From the NCBI GenBank assembly GCA_900548625.1, contig URLO01000047.1, positions 1-17,710 of the forward strand: a stretch of 17,710 nt of DNA, written 5' to 3'. The notes beneath the pieces were generated by a model. It ran no database searches. It was not told the origin of the DNA and worked only from the letters and a program-made list of their open reading frames with translations. Source of the DNA: an uncultured Eubacteriales bacterium. GTDB lineage: Bacteria; Bacillota; Clostridia; Oscillospirales; Oscillospiraceae. A program made the translations under genes and the position numbers. Numbering within the stretch: the first letter of the stretch is position 1; every line of letters begins with the position of its first letter. Positions 5,959 to 12,855 of the stretch are shown piece after piece.

Positions 5959-6897
5959 ATGGCGGCAGCAAGAAAAAAAGCCGGGACGGCCCGGCTGCTT
6001 GTGAGCATTGCGGCGCTTGTGCTGGCGCTGACGTCGGCGCTGGCGGCGTATCTGGCGAAAAAGGACGAAACGCCGGTCACGCTCGACGAGATCCCGTCCT
6101 ATTCCGGCGAGGCATATGTGGAGATCAACGGGAACGTCCCGTTTTTCACCGAGCAGGACTGGACGACCGATGCTTTTGAGACCTACAGTGAGCTCGACGC
6201 GCTGGGGCGCTGCGGCACGGCGTATGCGAATGTCTGCGCGGAGATCATGCCGACCGAGCCGCGCGGCCGGATCGGCAGCGTCCGTCCCTCCGGATGGCAC
6301 ACCATCCGCTACAACGATCTGATCGAGGGAAACTATTTATATAACCGCTGCCACCTGATCGGGTACCAGCTCGCAGGCGAGAACGCAAATCCGCGAAATC
6401 TCATCACCGGCACGCGCTACCTCAATACGACCGGTATGCTGCCGTTTGAAAACGCGGTCGATGACTATGTGGACGAGACCGGAAACCATGTTCTCTACCG
6501 TGTGACGCCCATTTTTGAGGGAGATGATCTGGTCGCCTCCGGCGTGCTGATGGAGGCGTATTCTGTTGAGGACCGCGGCGCGCTCGCGTTCTGCGTCTAC
6601 TGCTACAATGTCCAGCCCGGCATCGAGATCGATTACGCCACCGGCGAGAGCTGGCGCGCGGGCGAGGCGCCCGTGACCGCCGACGCGGCCGGCAGCGAGG
6701 AAGCGCCGCCCGAGGAGCAGGATCTGCCGGAAGCGGCTGCTGACGAAGCGGACGGAGGCGAGACCGTCTGCATCACGTCCTCCGGCACGAAGTTCCACCG
6801 TCCGGACTGCCGCCATGCAAAAGACGGCGCGGAGACGCTCACCCGCGCCGAGGCGGAGGCGCGCGGCTACGCCCCCTGCGGCGTCTGCAAGCCGTAG
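5959..6897 (+). CDS. Exported DNA/RNA non-specific endonuclease with C-terminal zinc-binding-like domain
   Basis: Predicted extracytoplasmic nuclease of 312 aa in the beta-beta-alpha-metal DNA/RNA non-specific endonuclease family (Spd/EndA-like). Residues 12-33 are a hydrophobic signal or anchor segment after a basic start. The catalytic motif is NRCHLIGYQLAGENANPRNL (129-148), with His132 the expected general base, followed by LITGTRYLN and MLPFEN. After an acidic, Ala/Glu-rich linker (about 236-268), the end carries GTKFHRPDCRH and GYAPCGVCKP. With His280, Cys284, Cys307 and Cys310 this looks like the Ada-like metal-binding module often appended to secreted proteins. The start at 5959 follows GAGGGAGG, 14 nt after the J-domain gene, so it may be co-transcribed. 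Likely roles are nutrient scavenging or DNA uptake; which one is not shown. Confidence 0.9.
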   Translation: MAAARKKAGTARLLVSIAALVLALTSALAAYLAKKDETPVTLDEIPSYSGEAYVEINGNVPFFTEQDWTTDAFETYSELDALGRCGTAYANVCAEIMPTEPRGRIGSVRPSGWHTIRYNDLIEGNYLYNRCHLIGYQLAGENANPRNLITGTRYLNTTGMLPFENAVDDYVDETGNHVLYRVTPIFEGDDLVASGVLMEAYSVEDRGALAFCVYCYNVQPGIEIDYATGESWRAGEAPVTADAAGSEEAPPEEQDLPEAAADEADGGETVCITSSGTKFHRPDCRHAKDGAETLTRAEAEARGYAPCGVCKP

Positions 6898-6922
6898 CGC
6901 AGGACAGGCCTTTCCGGCAGCC

Positions 6923-6936
6923 TTTTTTGACAGTCT
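6923..6936 (+). repeat. 14-bp fragment of the dispersed repeat
   Basis: TTTTTTGACAGTCT is identical to 112-125 and lies between the endonuclease stop and the terminator. It resembles the TTTTTGACA core of the longer copies at 12796 and 16839. Confidence 0.35.
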
Positions 6937-6937
6937 G

Positions 6938-6970
6938 AAAAGGGCTGCCCCAAAATGGGGCAGCCCTTTT
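6938..6970. terminator. Bidirectional terminator between endonuclease and DUF1540 genes
   Basis: A 14-bp stem (AAAAGGGCTGCCCC with its complement, 6938-6951 and 6957-6970) and an AAAAT loop. The flanking A and T runs serve both convergent genes. Confidence 0.85.
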
Positions 6971-6982
6971 GCCATGCGGTGT

Positions 6983-7156
6983 TTACTTTTTCACGAACGA
7001 AAGGCAGTCGGTACACTGATCCATCGAGGGATGGGGCTCATGGGTGCCGACGCGGATCTTGTCAAGCGAGCAGTAGTTCTCGCCGCCGCAGTGGTGGCCG
7101 CAGGAGACGACGTTGCATTCGATGCACTTGTTGGCCTTGCAGTGGTTGTAGTCCAT
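6983..7156 (-). CDS. DUF1540 domain-containing small cysteine-rich protein
   Basis: A 57-aa cysteine-rich protein, read by hand: MDYNHCKANKCIECN, then VVSCGHHCGGENYCSLDKIR, then THEPHPSMDQCTDCLSF. Eight cysteines and several histidines suggest metal binding; the CxV..C…C..D.I…C..C pattern fits DUF1540, whose function is unknown. The start at 7156 has a near-perfect AAAGGAGGTC. The gene is shorter than usual ORF cutoffs; the longer ORF in this place is in the wrong frame. It runs into the terminator at 6938-6970. A possible forespore-type -10 lies upstream. Confidence 0.82.
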   Translation of the reverse strand: MDYNHCKANKCIECNVVSCGHHCGGENYCSLDKIRVGTHEPHPSMDQCTDCLSFVKK

Positions 7157-7187
7157 ATCGAAAGACCTCCTTTTTTGATTTCGGGAT

Positions 7188-7194
7188 TAGTATG
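7188..7194 (-). promoter_or_regulatory. Possible sigma-G-like -10 for DUF1540
   Basis: CATACTA on the minus strand matches the sigma-G/F-type -10 pattern CATnnTA and is preceded by GGG, as at the DUF421 gene. No clear GNATR -35 lies at 17-18 nt. Weak. Confidence 0.25.
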
Positions 7195-7235
7195 CCCGGT
7201 GCGCGGCCTGAAAATCGAGGAAATATATGGAGATT

Positions 7236-7616
7236 TCACAGGATGTTCGACACGAGCGGGAGCTGCATCTGCCGGATGCGCTGCACGCGCTCGATGAGCT
7301 CGGCGCAGGCGGCGGCAAAATCGCCGCGGCTTTCGGCCTGCGCGTACTGCTGGAGCGAGGCAAAGCCGACGGAGACGGCGTCCACCTCGTCATGGCGGAG
7401 CACCACGTCAAAAAACCGCTCGTTTGCATGCCAGCGCTGGCTGGCGGCCAGAACGGCGTCCGCCGCGTTTTCAAAATCACCGCGTCCGGCCTGCACCTGC
7501 GCAAGGCGCAGCTCGCTGAGTGCTCCGGCGGCGCGGTCGCGGACGTACCAGCAGGCAAACACGGCAAACGCCAGCGCGAGCGTCAGCGTCAGAAGCGCAA
7601 TGAGCACCTGCTTCAT
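7236..7616 (-). CDS. DUF4363 family membrane-anchored protein
   Basis: A 126-aa protein with a single N-terminal hydrophobic segment (about residues 4-24, VLIALLTLTLALAFAVFACW) and a helical remainder expected outside the membrane. The helical body includes RWHANERFFDVVLRHDEVD, characteristic of DUF4363; no reaction is known. The start at 7616 overlaps the end of the DUF421 gene (ATGA, 7613-7616), so translation is coupled. This pairing is common in spore-forming clostridia. Membrane partner and accessory is the simplest reading (inference). Confidence 0.82.
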   Translation of the reverse strand: MKQVLIALLTLTLALAFAVFACWYVRDRAAGALSELRLAQVQAGRGDFENAADAVLAASQRWHANERFFDVVLRHDEVDAVSVGFASLQQYAQAESRGDFAAACAELIERVQRIRQMQLPLVSNIL

Positions 7617-8293
7617 GTCCGCGCCTCCTTCCGGACGGCAAGATAGAGCTTTCCGGACGGCTCCGCCGTCAGAAGATACACGTCGCGCACGGCGCAGTGG
7701 TACGGCCGGAGCTGCTCGGCGACCCACGCCTCCGTCCGGCCCGCGAGCGCGAGATTTTCCCGCAGAAGCCGCCCGCCGCTGATGAGCGTGACCGGAAGCG
7801 AGAGCGGGTCTGTCTTGACGCCCGCGTCCTTTGCGCTTGCAGGCTGGTGCTTGGGATAGAGGAGTGCGCTGACCGAGCCGTTCGTCTCCAGAATGGCGTA
7901 CTGTACGGTGGTCAGATCCGTCACGCCCTGAATGCGCAGAAACTCCGTCAGCTCGTCGGGGTTGACGCGCGTTTTTTTCATGTTCTCCTGGATCAGCCGC
8001 CCGTTTTCCATCAGAACAACGGGCTTCCCGCAGAAAAACCGGCGCAGCGGAACGCTGTGATACACCACCACCGACAGCAGAAGCTCGATCGCCAGCACGA
8101 CGAGGATCGGAATGAGGCCGGAGAGCAGCGGGATCCCCTCGTCCTGCATCGGGACGGACGCCAGATCCGCGATCAGCATCGTGACGACAAACTCCGTCGG
8201 CTCCATCTGCCCGAGCTGCCGCTTTCCCATCAGACGGATGGCGAGGATCAGCGCCAGATACAGGATCACGGCGCGAATGAATGAGATCAGCAT
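7613..8293 (-). CDS. DUF421 (YetF/YrbG-like) membrane protein
   Basis: Membrane protein of 226 aa with three N-terminal hydrophobic helices (about 4-20, 36-50, 58-78) followed by a cytoplasmic domain. The hallmark RLMGKRQLGQMEPTEFVV (20-37) and the PVVLMENGRL strand with NPDELTEFLRIQGV place it in the DUF421/YetF family. Bacillus relatives include forespore-expressed members linked to spore membranes. The start at 8293 has GGGAGGG upstream. It forms a two-gene unit with DUF4363. Confidence 0.9.
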   Translation of the reverse strand: MLISFIRAVILYLALILAIRLMGKRQLGQMEPTEFVVTMLIADLASVPMQDEGIPLLSGLIPILVVLAIELLLSVVVYHSVPLRRFFCGKPVVLMENGRLIQENMKKTRVNPDELTEFLRIQGVTDLTTVQYAILETNGSVSALLYPKHQPASAKDAGVKTDPLSLPVTLISGGRLLRENLALAGRTEAWVAEQLRPYHCAVRDVYLLTAEPSGKLYLAVRKEART

Positions 8294-8314
8294 CAAAAAC
8301 CCTCCCTTTTTCGT

Positions 8315-8345
8315 CAGTATGCCCGCCGCGTGCGGCAGGTTATAC
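8315..8345 (-). promoter_or_regulatory. Possible forespore-type promoter of DUF421-DUF4363
   Basis: On the minus strand, GTATA (8345-8341) fits the sigma-G -35 GNATR. CATACTG (8321-8315) resembles the -10 CATnnTA, with one mismatch. The spacer is 19 nt, slightly long. A GTGCGG/CCGCAC inverted repeat spans the -35. Weak. Confidence 0.3.
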
Positions 8346-8384
8346 CGCACGGGAGATTTTTTGCTGTTCTTTCGGACAAATGTG

Positions 8385-8393
8385 TGATATAAT
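8385..8393 (+). promoter_or_regulatory. Extended -10 promoter of the ruvCAB-glmM operon
   Basis: TGATATAAT: a consensus TATAAT (8388-8393) with TG one base upstream. The -35 is poor, which is usual for extended -10 promoters. It lies 30 nt before the first small gene. Confidence 0.6.
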
Positions 8394-8422
8394 AACAAAA
8401 ATTATGCTCGGGGAGTGAGATC

Positions 8423-8602
8423 ATGGCTGAATATCGATCCACGGAGGAGCTGGAGCACGCCAGCGCGCAGGCGCAGCCGCCGGAAAAAGAGGAATACGTG
8501 CCGCGGCCGAGGTGGCAGCGGGTGCTTGCGTGGCTCTGCGCGGGCGCGGTGCTGTGCGCGTTTCTCGGCGTCTGCTACTGGCTCGCATTCTGGAGAGCCT
8601 GA
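8423..8602 (+). CDS. Small single-pass membrane protein upstream of ruvC
   Basis: A 59-aa protein read by hand: MAEYRSTEELEHASAQAQPP, a charged stretch EKEEYVPRPRW, then one hydrophobic helix (about 34-56: VLAWLCAGAVLCAFLGVCYW) and a short end LAFWRA. GGGGAGTG precedes the ATG. It lies directly after a promoter and ends 6 nt before ruvC, so it is probably real and co-transcribed. I do not recognise a family. It may be a leader-type membrane peptide in the repair operon. Confidence 0.65.
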   Translation: MAEYRSTEELEHASAQAQPPEKEEYVPRPRWQRVLAWLCAGAVLCAFLGVCYWLAFWRA

Positions 8603-8608
8603 GCGCCG

Positions 8609-9106
8609 ATGCAGATCCTTGGGATCGACCCCGGCTATGCCACGACCGGCTTCGGCGTGGTGCAGAGCCTGCCGGGAACGCTGAAGCTGCTCAACTACGG
8701 CACCATCACCACGCCCGCGGCGATGAAATTCCCGCAGAGGCTGGAGATGCTCTATGACGACATGGTGCGGCTGCTCGACACGGTGAGGCCGGACGCGGTG
8801 GCTGTGGAGGAGCTTTTCTGGGGCCACAACGTCACGACCGGCATCGGCGTCAGCCATGGGCGCGGCGTCATTCTGCTTGCCGTCGCGAAATCCGGCGTGC
8901 CGCTGTTTGAGTACACGCCGGGGCAGGTCAAGCAGGCCGTGGTCGGCTACGGCAGCGCCGAAAAGCGGCAGGTCATGGACATGACGCGCCGCATTCTCAA
9001 GATGGAGAAGGTCGCGCGCCCCGACGACGCGGCCGACGCCATCGCCATCGCGCTGTGCCATGCGCGCAGCACCACGTCCCTGCTCAGCCGGAACGGCTGG
9101 CTCTGA
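8609..9106 (+). CDS. ruvC: Holliday junction endonuclease RuvC
   Basis: Dimeric resolvase cutting Holliday junctions symmetrically, acting with RuvAB in recombination repair. The product is 165 aa, normal length. The RNase H-like active site is visible as Asp7 in LGIDPG, the acidic pair in VAVEELFWG (67-68), and RPDDAADAIAIALCH (137-151) with Asp140 and Asp143. The NVTTGIGVSHGRGVI and EYTPGQVKQAVVGYGSAEK segments are typical. The start at 8609 is 6 nt past the small membrane gene. ruvA follows after 23 nt. The order ruvC-ruvA-ruvB is classical. Confidence 0.97.
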   Translation: MQILGIDPGYATTGFGVVQSLPGTLKLLNYGTITTPAAMKFPQRLEMLYDDMVRLLDTVRPDAVAVEELFWGHNVTTGIGVSHGRGVILLAVAKSGVPLFEYTPGQVKQAVVGYGSAEKRQVMDMTRRILKMEKVARPDDAADAIAIALCHARSTTSLLSRNGWL

Positions 9107-9129
9107 GAAAACGCGAACGGAGGAAGGCC

Positions 9130-9732
9130 ATGTTCTATTATCTCAACGGCACGGTCGCCCTGATCGACCAGAATCTCGCCGTGATCGACTGCGGCGGCGT
9201 GGGCTACAAGTGCTTTACATCGAATTATACGCTGGCGCAGCTCCAGCCCGGAAAGGCCGCGAAGCTCTTTACGCACTGCAACGTCCGCGAGGACGCATTC
9301 GACATTTTCGGCTTTTCCACGCGCGAGGAGCTGCGCTGCTTTGAGCTGCTGCTCACGGTCTCGGGCGTCGGAACGAAGGCGGCGCTCGCCATTTTGTCGG
9401 TCATCACGCCGGACCAGCTCACGCTGGCGGTGTTGACGCAGGATGAAAAAACACTGACGATGGCGCAGGGCGTGGGCAAAAAAATGGCCTCGCGCATCCT
9501 GCTGGAGCTGAAGGACAAGTTCGGCGGCGCACAGCTCGAGGCAAGCGCCGGCGTCCCGGTGTCCGGCGCGCCCATCGCCCGCGGCAGCAAGACCGCCGAG
9601 GCCTCTGCGGCGCTTGCCGCGCTCGGCTATTCGCAGAGCGAGATCGGTCAGGCGCTCAAGGGCGTGGACGTCGAGCAGCTTCCCGTGGAGGAGATCGTCC
9701 GGCAGGCGCTGCGCGCGATGGTCATGAAATAA
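9130..9732 (+). CDS. ruvA: Holliday junction DNA-binding protein RuvA
   Basis: Tetrameric protein that binds and unfolds Holliday junctions and loads the RuvB motor. The product is 200 aa. An N-terminal OB-fold covers about 1-63 (MFYYLNGTVALIDQN). Helix-hairpin-helix motifs contain LLTVSGVGTKAALAIL and MAQGVGKKMASRILLELKD. A flexible Ala/Gly linker leads to the C-terminal RuvB-contact domain (ASAALAALGYSQSEIGQAL). The start at 9130 follows GGAGGAAGG; earlier in-frame Met codons lie inside ruvC. ruvB begins 12 nt later. Confidence 0.97.
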   Translation: MFYYLNGTVALIDQNLAVIDCGGVGYKCFTSNYTLAQLQPGKAAKLFTHCNVREDAFDIFGFSTREELRCFELLLTVSGVGTKAALAILSVITPDQLTLAVLTQDEKTLTMAQGVGKKMASRILLELKDKFGGAQLEASAGVPVSGAPIARGSKTAEASAALAALGYSQSEIGQALKGVDVEQLPVEEIVRQALRAMVMK

Positions 9733-9744
9733 GGAGGATGCCGC

Positions 9745-10806
9745 ATGAGCCTTGATTTTTCACAGGAATATGAAGCGCCGATCGTGACCACGAGCCTCAC
9801 GCCGCAGGACGACGGCGAGGTGAGCCTGCGCCCGCGGACGCTTGCCGACTACACCGGTCAGGAAAAGGCGAAGGGAAATCTCTCCGTTTACATCGAGGCC
9901 GCGCGGCGGCGCAATGAGCCGCTCGACCATGTGCTGCTCTACGGGCCGCCGGGTCTTGGCAAGACGACGCTCGCGGGCGTCATCGCAAACGAAATGGGCG
10001 TGAACATCCGCGTTACGTCCGGCCCCGCCATTGAGAAGGCGGGCGATCTTGCGGCGCTGCTGACAAATCTTGCGCCGGGAGACATTTTGTTCATCGACGA
10101 GATCCACCGCCTCAACCGCGCGGTGGAGGAGATCCTCTATCCCGCGATGGAGGACTATGCCATCGACATCATCATCGGCAAGGGGCCGTCGGCAAACTCC
10201 ATCCGGCTCGATCTGCCGCGCTTTACGCTCATCGGCGCGACCACGCGCGCCGGCCAGCTCTCAAGCCCCCTGCGCGACCGCTTCGGCGTGCAGCTGCGGC
10301 TGGAGCTGTACACCCCCGAGGAGCTTGGCCGCATCGTCACACGCTCGGCGGCGCTGCTCGGTGTGGACATCGACCCCAGCGGCGCGGGCGAGATCGCCTC
10401 GCGCTCGCGCGGCACGCCGCGTATCGCAAACCGGATGCTCCGGCGCGTGCGCGACTTTGCGCAGCTCTACTATGACGGCGTCATCACGCGCGAGGCAGCC
10501 GACCATGCGCTCGGCCGGCTCGAGGTCGATGCGCTCGGGCTGGACGCCATCGACCGGCGGATGCTCACCGCCATCATCACAAATTACGGCGGCGGGCCGG
10601 TCGGTCTGGAGACGCTTGCCGCGACCATCGGCGAGGAGGCGGTCACGCTGGAGGACGTCTACGAGCCGTATCTGATGCAGATCGGATTTCTCACGCGCAC
10701 GCCGCGCGGGCGCTGCGTGACGCAGCTTGCGTATGACCATCTGCATCTGGAAAACAAAAATATCGGCGCTGCCGACCCGGCTCAGCCGGAGCAGCTCCGC
10801 TTCTGA
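9745..10806 (+). CDS. ruvB: Holliday junction branch migration ATPase RuvB
   Basis: AAA+ hexameric motor that drives branch migration with RuvA. The product is 353 aa. Walker A GPPGLGKT is at 67-74, Walker B LFIDEIH at 115-121, sensor 1 GATTRAG at 164-170, the arginine finger region SPLRDRFG at 174-181, and sensor 2 GTPRIANRML follows. The winged-helix domain ends with GFLTRTPRGR. A short tail (NIGAADPAQPEQLRF) extends slightly past the usual end. AAGGAGG precedes the start. glmM follows after 17 nt. Confidence 0.97.
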   Translation: MSLDFSQEYEAPIVTTSLTPQDDGEVSLRPRTLADYTGQEKAKGNLSVYIEAARRRNEPLDHVLLYGPPGLGKTTLAGVIANEMGVNIRVTSGPAIEKAGDLAALLTNLAPGDILFIDEIHRLNRAVEEILYPAMEDYAIDIIIGKGPSANSIRLDLPRFTLIGATTRAGQLSSPLRDRFGVQLRLELYTPEELGRIVTRSAALLGVDIDPSGAGEIASRSRGTPRIANRMLRRVRDFAQLYYDGVITREAADHALGRLEVDALGLDAIDRRMLTAIITNYGGGPVGLETLAATIGEEAVTLEDVYEPYLMQIGFLTRTPRGRCVTQLAYDHLHLENKNIGAADPAQPEQLRF

Positions 10807-10823
10807 TAGGAGAGTGTCAAGTT

Positions 10824-12182
10824 ATGGGTAAACTATTCGGAACCGACGGCATTCGCGGCGTTGCGAATGAAACGCTCACCTGCGACCTTGCGTACCGCGT
10901 GGGGCAGGCTGCCGCCATTTCTCTTTCCAAAAAGGGCGGCCGGAAGCCGTCTGTCGTCATCGGCAAGGACACGCGCATTTCCTCGGATATGCTCGAGGCC
11001 GCGCTCATCGCGGGCCTGACGGCCTGCGGCTGCGACGTTGTGCGCCTCGGCGTGATCCCGACGCCGGGCGTGGCGTATCTGACGGTCAACACGCACGCCG
11101 ACGCGGGCATCGTGATCTCGGCATCGCACAATCCGTTTGAGCACAACGGCATCAAGATGTTCTCCGCCGAGGGCTTCAAGCTCAGCGACGCGCTGGAGGA
11201 GGAGATCGAGTCGCTCATCCTGCAAACGGAGCCGCTTCCCGTCAAAACACATGCCGCGCTCGGTCAGGTGGTGGACGGCAGGCTGCTGATGGATCGCTAT
11301 CTCGACCATCTGGCCTCGACCGTCGCGCCGCTGCCGCGGATGCGCGTGCTGATCGACTGCGCCAACGGCGCGGCAAGCGCCACGGCGCAGAAGCTGTTTT
11401 CACGCTTCGATCTGAATTTTGACATCCTCAACGACATGCCCGACGGCATCAACATCAACGACCAGTGCGGCTCGACGCATCTCAAGCAGCTCTCCGAGCG
11501 GGTGCGCGAGGGCGATTACGCGCTGGGCATCGCGTTTGACGGCGACGCAGACCGCTGCCTTGCCGTGGACGAAAACGGCGCGGAGATCGACGGCGACCAG
11601 ATCATGGCGATCTGCGCCGACGTTCTGACCCGGCAGGGAAAGCTCCACGGCGGCGGCTTCGTGGCGACCGTCATGTCGAACATCGGCCTGCACAAATACT
11701 GCGCCGAGCGCGGTCTCAAGCTCCTGTGCGCGTCGGTCGGCGACCGGAACGTGCTGGAGATGATGCAGCGCGAGGGCATGGCGCTTGGCGGCGAGCAGTC
11801 CGGCCACATCATCTTCCTTGAGCACATGACGACCGGCGACGGCCAGCTGGCGGCGCTGCAGCTTCTGTCCATTCTGGCGCAGTCCGGAAAGAAGGCAAGC
11901 GAGCTTGCCTCCGCCGTCACGCACTATCCGCAGGTCCTCATCAACGTCCGCGTCGGCGGAAACGACGAGAAAAAGGCCATCATGGAAAGCGCCGCACTGC
12001 GGGAGGAAACGCGGAAGGCGGAGGCCGTGCTCGGCGGAAACGGCCGCGTTCTGGTGCGCGCCTCGGGCACCGAGCCGCTCATCCGCGTGATGGTCGAGGC
12101 CGGAAGCGAGCAGACCGCGCGCGAAACGGCGGAGCTTCTGGCGCATGCCGTCGAAACTCTACAAAAAAGGGATGGTATATAA
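10824..12182 (+). CDS. glmM: Phosphoglucosamine mutase
   Basis: Interconverts glucosamine-6-phosphate and glucosamine-1-phosphate for UDP-GlcNAc and peptidoglycan synthesis. The product is 452 aa, typical. The start MGKLFGTDGIRG is characteristic. The phosphoserine loop is GIVISASHNPFEHNGIK with Ser101, the Mg-binding loop is AFDGDADR (Asp239/241/243), the sugar loop GGEQSGHIIF, and the phosphate loop RASGTEPLIRVM near the end. AGGAGAG lies 10 nt upstream of the start. It is last in the ruv operon. No terminator hairpin separates it from the promoter at 12201, and a 14-bp AT palindrome (12177-12190) covers its stop codon. Confidence 0.97.
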   Translation: MGKLFGTDGIRGVANETLTCDLAYRVGQAAAISLSKKGGRKPSVVIGKDTRISSDMLEAALIAGLTACGCDVVRLGVIPTPGVAYLTVNTHADAGIVISASHNPFEHNGIKMFSAEGFKLSDALEEEIESLILQTEPLPVKTHAALGQVVDGRLLMDRYLDHLASTVAPLPRMRVLIDCANGAASATAQKLFSRFDLNFDILNDMPDGININDQCGSTHLKQLSERVREGDYALGIAFDGDADRCLAVDENGAEIDGDQIMAICADVLTRQGKLHGGGFVATVMSNIGLHKYCAERGLKLLCASVGDRNVLEMMQREGMALGGEQSGHIIFLEHMTTGDGQLAALQLLSILAQSGKKASELASAVTHYPQVLINVRVGGNDEKKAIMESAALREETRKAEAVLGGNGRVLVRASGTEPLIRVMVEAGSEQTARETAELLAHAVETLQKRDGI

Positions 12183-12200
12183 ATTTATATTTATTTACTA

Positions 12201-12229
12201 TTGACAATCCGGCCGGATTTGCATATAAT
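12201..12229 (+). promoter_or_regulatory. Consensus promoter of the zinc-ribbon gene
   Basis: TTGACA (12201-12206), 17-nt spacer, TATAAT (12224-12229): a perfect sigma-A promoter. The 20 nt upstream (AAATTTATATTTATTTACTA) are almost pure A/T in a GC-rich chromosome, as in an UP element. Expected start near 12236. Confidence 0.88.
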
Positions 12230-12236
12230 GACGTTC

Positions 12237-12468
12237 ATAGGAGAACGCCGTCTTGTGCGCCCGTTCTCCACGGAGCCAGTTGCTTCTGCGATGCCTCTTT
12301 GGTACGATCTCTTTTGTGCGTAGTGATGAAGCGTTCCCAGCAAGATGACACGGCGACCCCGGCGAATGCAGCATAAGGCTGTTCGCATATAATCTGTCCC
12401 TGTAACTACGAGCGCGAGCCGCAATTCTCAGGGCAAAATCACTATTTCGCTAAAGAGAGGTAACATCC
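12237..12468 (+). ncRNA. Long 5' leader of the zinc-ribbon gene (candidate structured RNA)
   Basis: About 232 nt between a consensus promoter and the start codon, with no ORF. Possible helices are GGAGAAC/GTTCTCC (about 12240-12266), GCGAA-n2-CAGC/GCTG-TTCGC around GCATAAG (about 12363-12385), and TG(T)CCCTG/CAGGGCA (about 12394-12435). I could not match it to a riboswitch or to 6S, SRP, tmRNA or RNase P RNA from memory. A second GCATATAAT (12386-12393 region) repeats the promoter's -10 context without a -35. It may be a regulatory leader or a processed small RNA. Confidence 0.4.
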
Positions 12469-12747
12469 ATGTACGAAGACAAGACTTTGGTTTGCAAAGA
12501 ATGCGGCAATGAGTTCGTTTTCACCGCCGGTGAGCAGGAATTCTACGCAGAGCGTGGCTTCCAGAACGAGCCGCAGCGCTGCAAGGCCTGCCGCGACGCC
12601 CGCAAGAACTCCACGCGTGGCCCCAGAGAGTACTTCACCGCGACCTGCGCTGCCTGCGGCGGCGAGGCTCGTGTTCCCTTTGAGCCCAAGTCCGACCGTC
12701 CCGTCTATTGCAGCGACTGCTTCGCTCGCATGAAGGGCCAGGGCTAA
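12469..12747 (+). CDS. Small zinc-ribbon protein (zf-trcl type)
   Basis: A 92-aa protein of CxxC pairs: LVCKECGNEFVF (Cys9/12), RCKACRDARK (Cys38/41), TCAACGGEARVPF (Cys60/63) and VYCSDCF (Cys79/82). These make two zinc ribbons in tandem. The first half, with FTAGEQEFYAERGFQNEPQR, fits the probable zinc-ribbon family zf-trcl. Function is unknown; RNA or nucleic-acid binding is plausible for such ribbons. AGAGAGG lies 8 nt before the start. It is a single gene under the strongest-looking protein-gene promoter in the window and has its own strong terminator, so it is probably abundant. Confidence 0.88.
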   Translation: MYEDKTLVCKECGNEFVFTAGEQEFYAERGFQNEPQRCKACRDARKNSTRGPREYFTATCAACGGEARVPFEPKSDRPVYCSDCFARMKGQG

Positions 12748-12762
12748 TTTCAGACAAACCCC

Positions 12763-12795
12763 AAAAGAGCCATGCCGTAAGGCATGGCTCTTTTT
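12763..12795. terminator. Bidirectional terminator after the zinc-ribbon gene
   Basis: A 14-bp perfect stem (12763-12776 with 12781-12794), GTAA loop, and A/T runs at both ends. It serves the zinc-ribbon gene and the convergent dpaB. Confidence 0.9.
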
Positions 12796-12845
12796 GAGCT
12801 TGTCAAAAGCCTTTTTGACAAGCTCCGGGACGCGAACTGCGAGAA
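12796..12845 (+). repeat. Dispersed repeat, copy with 13-bp inverted repeat
   Basis: GAGCTTGTCAAAA (12796-12808) and its complement (12813-12825) flank a 4-nt centre. It begins directly at the terminator's T run. The minus strand of 16826-16869 shares TTTTTGACAAGCTC and, after a short gap, ACGCGAAC, so the two are the same element in opposite orientation. It fills the space between the terminator and the dpaB stop. Confidence 0.6.
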
Positions 12846-12855
12846 GGCCAGCGCT

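Noticed and set aside
7244..7252. Another perfect TTCGACA (Spo0A-like) site
   Set aside because: It is single and inside the DUF4363 coding region near its 3' end; expected by chance.
12388..12393. Second TATAAT as an independent promoter in the zinc-ribbon leader
   Set aside because: The hexamer at the correct spacing (AATGCA) does not resemble a -35.
12191..12424. 77-codon minus-strand ORF in the zinc-ribbon leader
   Set aside because: No ribosome-binding site and no protein-like features; it runs antisense to the leader.
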